The notes beneath the pieces were generated by a model that saw nothing but the letters and a program-made list of their open reading frames with translations, was not told the DNA's origin and did no database searches. 64,000 bases of DNA, from the NCBI GenBank assembly GCA_907164885.2, contig OU015490.1, positions 239,553,639-239,617,638 of the forward strand. Reading direction: 5' to 3'. The stretch is from Dolomedes plantarius (taxonomy: Eukaryota; Arthropoda; Arachnida; Araneae; Dolomedidae). Made by a program: the position numbers and the translations under genes. Below, piece after piece: positions 57,641-64,000 of this stretch; the stretch's first letter is position 1; each line of letters starts with the position of its first letter.

Positions 57641-58272
57641 TACCAATATACCTCGGACAAATAACTGTCCATTGGAAAAAAATCCCGTAATTGACCAATA
57701 TTTATATAACCACATGTAAATGATACTCGTATATTAGATCTTATATAGGAATTTCAAATGCATCGATATATTTGAAATTAGGGAATATTTGTTTTTGGAT
57801 GTATAGAATCCGGGATATCCATTTAAGTATTGAAAAAGTTTAAAATGGATATTAGATATGACGTATATAAGAATTTTCAGTCATTCCCCACTCCCAAAGC
57901 ACTCGGAAGTTAAGTAAATTTTCCCCCATAAATAATTAAGGTTAGAGTGCATTTACCTCTCTTTATAGATATTTCCCCTATACCATCTTGCCTCTTAACT
58001 GCCAACAGTACTATTAAAGTTGTCAGGCTAGTACCTACTTTCTAATGAACCAGTCATGTTGTTTTTTTCTCTAAATATCAAGAAAGCTCAACAAGCTATA
58101 AATTGAAAAATTGTTTGATACTAAAAATGTGTGGCATATTTTATGTGCAGTAAAGTGGCATATTTTACATGTCTCTTAATGCTTTTTTACATTAAGAGAC
58201 AATATATACTATTTTATAATTTCTTTGTTAAATTTTCCTGGAAGTATGAGACTTTTTCTGTTTCATTGTGTT
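57641..58272. other. no recognised feature
   Basis: AT-rich, nothing supported. Confidence 0.5.
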
Positions 58273-58580
58273 GAATAATGACTTCTATGTCTGTAATCTA
58301 AATGTTAATAGACTGAGCTTCAAAAGACTTACTGATATTTTTTTTTGAGAATTTACAAGGTTATAAACCAGTTAGCGGCACTGTTAATATTTACTGAGGT
58401 TTTGAATAACAGCGATTATCATTTCTGAATAATGAATTCTTTGTCTGTTACCTAAAAGTAAATAGACTGAGCTTCAAAAGACTCACCAATTTTCTTTTGA
58501 GAAATTAAAAGGTTATAAACCAATTAGTGGCACTTTAAATCTTTACCATGATTTTAAATAACAGCTATTATCATTTCACG
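58273..58580. repeat. 154-bp direct tandem duplication
   Basis: Units 58273-58426 and 58427-58580 share AATAGACTGAGCTTCAAAAG, AAGGTTATAAACCA and AATAACAGC at the same offsets, diverged by perhaps 15%. No coding. Confidence 0.8.
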
Positions 58581-59130
58581 ATTAAAATTCTCCTTGACGA
58601 TTAAAACGATTAAAGTTCTCCTGAATCCGCAACCGCACTAAACATTGGTCATTACAGAAAGCTACGTGCGTGTTCTTTGTGACCAGCTAGTCTCACGCGA
58701 CATTTTGCTGCTTTTCCAACAGGGAATAAAACCCAAAAAGGGGCGAAGAAAAGTGACATTGATTTCTATCTTTTTTTCACCGTGAACCACTTTCCGTTGT
58801 TCCATGACCCACTCCGTCGAAGGGATGCTCACCTGTTTGTCGCGACCTTAACGTGCCCCGTCCTTTCGATCGTTTACACGTGTAATGCATGATCCTGTTT
58901 AGATAATAAAACTGTCATATGCGAAACGTTACAACGATTTGTTTCCCTTTTATTCAGTGATCTGAAGTCACCGGATGACTTTCGCTCGCAGGAATAAAAT
59001 AGAAACAAAACTCAACTTGTAAAAGGTTCATTTGAAACCTATTCCTGATATCTACTAGAAATAACAATTTAACCACATAAGAAATAGGAATTATCAATTT
59101 ACAATGCAAGAGGAAGAAATTTATATAAAA
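58581..59130. other. no recognised feature
   Basis: Includes a less AT-rich patch (58600-58920) without a supported gene. Confidence 0.45.
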
Positions 59131-59204
59131 CTAGCTGAAAACCCGCTCTTCACTACGGAGTACATTCAAATTAAATACAACGGTCAATGTATGCAATTAA
59201 TGCC

Positions 59205-59292
<88 letters not shown>

Positions 59293-59990
59293 ATAAATAC
59301 GACGATCAATATATACAATTGATGTAAAAAAAAACCCAAAAATATATTTATAAAAAATTGTAAGAGATATTTTTATAGACAAAATAATGTAGAAGAAAAT
59401 ATTCAAATTAAATGTAATAGGGCATACTAAAGAATATTGTACAGTTAATATAGTACAGTTTGAGGAACATAATATCTCTCATTGTAGTATTTTAATATTT
59501 TTTTGGGTAATGTCCAATCGTCTGCTGCATTAGCAAGAAATTTTTTTTGCCTATTTAGTTGTTATGCACGTGACAATAAATTTATTTAAAGTACCAAAAA
59601 AACAAATCACGTGATCAACATTTAATAAATTAAATTGTAAAAATTAATCTTTAAAAATTCACCAAAAATCAGAAAATGGAGGTAAATATTCAAAAAAGAT
59701 CTCATTTGAAAGGAATTTTTATGATCTTTCTTGTGATATAAATTTTATGACCCTCAAATTATTATTTTAAATGCAAACTTAAAAAAAGTTACTAAAACAG
59801 TTTAAAAATTTAATTTAAAAAATCTAAGAAGAATTTTTCAAAAACCTTTCTTAGTGCACCCCTACACTATAAGAAGAATCTCCATGAAAAATTTCAGCCC
59901 TTTAGATCCAGCGGTTTGATCTGTGTGTTGTATGTCAGTCAGTCAGTCAGTCAGTCAGTCAGTTACGGAACTGTTATATATATATATAGA
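59131..59990 (-). mobile_element. complete non-autonomous Helitron, family 1
   Basis: Reversed, it begins TCTATATATATATAACAG and ends AGCGGGTTTTCAGCTAG. It is inserted between A (59130) and T (59991), the Helitron AT target. Both termini and the full family core are present, making it the reference copy of the family here. A TCAG repeat (GTCAGTCAGTCAGTCAG) has expanded near its 5' end, and a TA run of about 80 bases lies inside (59207-59287). Confidence 0.85.
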
Positions 59991-60194
59991 TTGGTGGACT
60001 TAATTTGACATTGAGAGAGTAATATAGGAAATTTTTTTTAATTAAAAACATTGAGAGTATAGCATTTTTTACAATTATCACAATTATGCGTGCTTTGTGC
60101 AGTTATGAGAAATTAAAAAAAGAACGGATGGACGTACAACAATTATACTAGGGTCGAATTTAAAACTAAGTCAGAGTACGGACATGTTCCTTAA
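59991..60194. other. no recognised feature
   Basis: Short AT-rich interval, nothing supported. Confidence 0.4.
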
Positions 60195-60690
60195 TATTTA
60201 ATCATATATCTGAATGAGGTTAATATCCCCTCTATGAAGTCATCTCCCACGTTCATGACCTTTGGCATAGGCGTAGAAAGCGACAGATGGAACCATTTTT
60301 AGAGATGTTATCACTCGGAAATATCTGGGGGACATAGCGGATGTTTGAGAGCTGCCACGACGTTTCCAGTGAAAGTGTCACCTTCTTTGTGGCAACGTAC
60401 TAAGAGGTCATTTCCAAGCTCGTAGATAAACTACATCTGTAAATCTTTTAATCTTCCCGTCATAATCTCTTTCGCAGTCATCGTCAATTTGATTTGAGCT
60501 ATGACTGAACCAATGTCATGAGCTGATCTTGACTATTCCGGAGACCTGAATATACCTCACCCCATTTTAAAGCTTCGGAGAAACGCTTGCATACAACTGA
60601 CCACCAATTAATAAGGTTATGACTCGTTCCCACATGATTTCTACAGACCTTAATAATATTCTGTACGTTTCTTGACAACTCACCTTTCAT
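60195..60690 (-). other. unrecognised degraded coding-like sequence
   Basis: A 63-codon minus-strand frame (60499-60690: NHVGTSHNLINWWSVVCKRF, then EALKWGEVYSGL) ends in a stop. Similar-density coding-like text continues beyond it in shifted frames with stops (CHKEGDTFTGNVVAAL). I do not recognise the family. It may be a decayed gene or part of the LINE whose RNase H lies at 61040. Confidence 0.3.
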
Positions 60691-61039
60691 GCCTTATATT
60701 CATTCTTTAATTTGTCTTATACCTGCGCAACTGAATACGCTGGACAATACTTACTTCGCTCTACTTGTGGCGAAACAGCTTCACTCTTCTTTATTCATTG
60801 GCTATTTCACACAACTTTAGCTACTGTTTCAATATCTAAAACTCATACATTTCCACTTTAATACCCCAGTTTGCGTACTTAACCTCAGCTGCCCCCTTCT
60901 GTTTTCATCGGCTTCCTTGGAGCCAATATTGTACTTATTTTAAATGCAACTCTCCTATGTTTTCTGTTACGTGTCTCAGTTTCCCCACTTAACCTTAGTT
61001 GCATCCTCGCCAACGTGTGACGGAATAAGTTGAAAGTTT

Positions 61040-61410
61040 ATGGTGGATCCCCGTGGAAATCCACCAAGAGACTGGCGATGCATGCAAAAGGAGATCGTAG
61101 TTGGCAAAGCATCCACTGACAACAAGGGCGGGTGTATGGGAATCCACGAAAAAAATTACCCTGGAAAGCTTATCCTTGGGAAGTTCTTTAAGAGCTCCAC
61201 AGATAGCAGTGAGTTCAACCTTGAAGACAGGAAGATTTGAGAAGTTCTTTAACGGTATGTTTTTACTCCCAGATTATTTAACCGTGGATTCATCAATAGC
61301 GAGGACGCCGCTGCCGGATGATCGACCCTCAACAAGTTTTCCATCTGTGAAGATTTTAGTGGAATCTGGTTCTGCTTCCTCAATTGCTTCTTGCCAAGAT
61401 ATTTAAGGGT
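61040..61410 (-). pseudogene. LINE RNase H domain fragment
   Basis: The minus-strand frame reads IFTDGKLVEGRSSGSGVLAI, then FKVELTAICGALKEL and FFVDSHTPALVV. These are the Asp, Glu and Asp blocks of an RNase H fold of the type found in R1/I/jockey-like LINEs. One in-frame stop follows DESTVK. Neither reverse transcriptase nor endonuclease is adjacent. Confidence 0.65.
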
Positions 61411-62711
61411 TCTGCTGAATCAGCTTGTTTTGAACACTTTGAAGCTAATTGAAGTGTAGAAAATATATTAGTTCGAGGCTTTTCTGGAAGAAAATGGTTT
61501 CTAGGACACAGATTGTGTGGTATTTTTGTAAAATTTTCAGCGGTGGCAGTATGAAGTGATGATACTTTTTTCAATCTTGTAACCGGTCGCTAACTCCAGA
61601 TATAATCTCCCTTTCTGAGTTCCTCAAAGCATCTACTCTTTTGAAGGTGTATTTTGCATAAATCATTTTCCTTCTATATTGGAGTCGAAGTAAATCATTT
61701 TCCAATTATGATAAATATAGTATTTTCCATGGAATGGTGCATTTCTGGTGGCTGATTATATGTGTTATTAAGTTATCAAAAATAACTACATCCGCTCAGT
61801 AAATAGAGAAATGTTGCAAAATTCGAGGTAAAATATCGGCTGTTTGGGTTTCAACACTTTAATGTTGGTTTGAAGATAAAATTATAGTTTTTCAGAAGGA
61901 TTCGGAAACCAAACTTATTTTTTTTACTCGTATTTCATAACAATTTTTTAATCTCGAAACTGTCTGTATATAAAGATCATTATTCATATAAAACGATTTA
62001 ACAATTTGAAACATTCATTTGAAAAACTTTAAAATTAATACTTTAAGATACGTCTAATTTTCAATAAATCTTCTAAAACTATTGCTTTATTTGCATAGTT
62101 TTTTTTCCCTTCGGTGAGTAGAAAGGTTTGAAAATAATATCTTCATGATATATTAAAAGTTTTAAAATAGAATTTTCAATTAATCTAAAGGGCAAAAAAA
62201 GTTCCTTAATTTGAGAGTAATTTTTGCTCTAGGGGGAACATTTTTCGAATTTTCCTTCTTAATCAATCCTGAAAGCCGTTTAACAAAAATAGAACAAAGG
62301 AAAGCTGTACTAAATTTCGCTGAGATACCTGGCGAGGTATTTTAGATCTATACTTTTCAAGATAGAAAATCATGAAAATTCTAAGAGTATTCTAAGGTAA
62401 ATAGGCTTAAAGAACAGATGCTCCGTGGGTATCCATAGATAAGTACAGCACAAAAATGATCTTGTAAATGGGAATGTAATAATAACAGAAACTTACGGAT
62501 TGTGTGATTTAATTCTAAAACCATCTCAGTATGATTTAAGCCAAGAAAATAAAAATGTGCTTTTATTATTTAGATTTTTACGTCCCGGGCCCTATAAGTT
62601 AATCGATATAACCGTGGATAAATACGAAAATGAAACAAGGTATGCAAGTCTAAAAATTACATTACATTATTAGAGGATATATGGATCAATACAATCTATA
62701 TAGCAGTAAAG
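61411..62711. other. no recognised gene
   Basis: 1.3 kb of AT-rich sequence without supported features. Confidence 0.5.
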
Positions 62712-63000
62712 CACTGACGGGAAGAAATGGCTTTTTAATTACCACAATATATTTTAAAGGACAGATACATTCCGAACTAATTAATAGTTCATCATCAGGC
62801 CAGGAGCATTAGGTGAGATGTGACTGTCACTATGAACAATTCCTAAACGCTTAGATTGAACAGCATTTGGGAATTTTTCAATCGCACCTAAACCTCCTGA
62901 CCTGACTATGAACTATTGATTGGTTAGAAACATGTAGTCGCCCTTTATGTTATATTGGGGCTATTAAGAAGTCATTTCTTCCCGTTTGTGTTTCCACAAG
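62712..63000. mobile_element. 289-bp MITE with inverted ends
   Basis: Left CACTGACGGGAAGAAATGG and right reversed CACAAACGGGAAGAAATGAC extend as inverted arms through TTAAT. A second inner inverted pair (GTTCATCATCAGGCCAGGAG / CTCCTGACCTGACTATGAAC) gives nested pairing. No target duplication is clear; superfamily unknown. Confidence 0.65.
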
Positions 63001-63389
63001 TTTCCTTTAAGTAACTAAACCTTTTGAATGAGTTTGTTATTCAGTCCAGTGAAAACTTCCCACAATCTATATATATTATTTCTAAAAGGTGTTTCATTTT
63101 ATCCCTTTTGCTTCCTTCATACTTAACCAAAATCGATAAATGAGGTACTATTTTAAAGATTAAGATCTCCGCTTGTGCGAATTGTTAATTTAGAATTACA
63201 CATCTTATTGTTTGCTTAAAAATTGAAGTATAGACATTATAAAAAATTGTTCTTACCCTAGATGGCGCGCGCTAGCTTTTTTTTTTTAAATTTTACCATC
63301 ATCAATCACACTGAACTTTTAAATTTAAAAATCATTTGCTTTTATTATTATTATTTGATTTCATTAATGAGTCTCTTTATTGGTAACAT
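63001..63389. other. no recognised feature
   Basis: AT-rich, nothing supported. Confidence 0.5.
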
Positions 63390-64000
63390 CCGCGTAGGTT
63401 GTAGCGAACTGAGGTTCGTAGTGTCAACCAGAAAATGATTTAAACACACCAGGTATACATCACTCATTACATAAACAAAACAAATGCAATTTATTAATAA
63501 AGTTGATGATGATGAGATATGTACACTGCACAGATGTAAGATGAACTTCGTAACTTAAGTGATCACACTCGATTTAATCTGCGTGGGGCGGAGTAAGAAC
63601 ACAGAAGTCCGCTAAGCTAGCAGAACTGGCTCTGCTTCAATGATGAAAAAACGGCACTTCTCCTGACGGGAAAGGGCTCCCCAATAATATCAACGGCGGT
63701 GACCACTGCACACACCCGGTAGCGATGAAAATATTAAATTAAGGAGAAAGGACTCCTTACTGGGAAATAAGGTAGCAAAGGCTCCTTCCACGAAGACTGG
63801 TCTCCGACAAATTAGTGGAGTATGTTTACTCCTGCAGGAACTAGATCGTCGCTGCAAACAGTCACAAGGGACTCTTGAACCTCTAAGGGCGGCAAACCCG
63901 GCTGCTCTTAAACTGGATCCGCTACGTGTCAGGAACTAAAAAGACGCAAGCCACGACTGAGGGGTCCATTCTCTTTTTATAGAAGACCTCCACCGGATAT
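63390..64000 (-). repeat. possible LTR, running off the window
   Basis: Composition changes sharply at about 63390 to a less AT-rich sequence without open frames. Reversed, it shows TCTATAAAAAGAG (TATA-like) near 63980, a long leader, and AATAAA near 63492. That promoter-to-poly(A) layout is what an LTR would show. Neither terminus nor a partner copy is in the window. Confidence 0.4.

Overview
The window is nuclear DNA of an arthropod, most likely a chelicerate such as a spider. That is inference from the very AT-rich background, long (TA)n microsatellites, one intron-rich conserved nuclear gene, and dense Tc1/mariner, Ty3/gypsy-type, Helitron, hAT, piggyBac and tRNA-SINE debris. No bacterial-style operon, CRISPR array or rRNA gene was seen.

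Region 0.7-15 kb: one host gene. On the minus strand five exons (14808-14913, 11082-11247, 8146-8259, 7675-7792, 932-1021) join in phase to a 197-residue mitochondrial ribosomal protein uL18m (MRPL18). Its introns hold a head-to-tail Helitron pair, a hAT element with an 8-bp target duplication, a foldback element and an internally deleted piggyBac element. A 28-bp-stem hairpin lies between the stop codon and a poly(A) signal.

Region 15-32 kb: mobile-element debris. It contains MITEs of PIF/Harbinger, piggyBac and pogo/Tigger type, LINE fragments, tRNA-derived SINEs and several Tc1/mariner elements. One Tc1-like element (24773-25992) carries an uninterrupted 346-residue transposase with all three catalytic acids, spaced DD36E. 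It is the only fully open transposase in the window.

Region 32-46 kb: a mariner split by a 1.8-kb insertion of unknown type with a 5-bp target duplication; a recently duplicated Helitron-plus-flank block; a Ty3/gypsy-like element with both LTRs but a broken gag-pol; and two more Tc1-like elements, one of which needs only one base to be open.

Region 47-52 kb: a nested stack. hAT-like ends with a 7/8 target duplication (47218-52098) enclose a Helitron, which itself encloses two tandem Helitrons of another family, plus SINEs.

Region 52-64 kb: LTR-like sequence; a gag-protease retroelement remnant followed, where pol should be, by a proline-rich frame with a NUFIP1-like zinc-finger segment (possible captured host mRNA); a complete non-autonomous Helitron; a LINE RNase H fragment; a MITE; and an LTR-like end running off the window.

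Apart from MRPL18 the coding sequences are transposon-derived. They do not form a pathway; the architecture records repeated nested insertion, much of it at TA dinucleotides inside or beside TA microsatellites.
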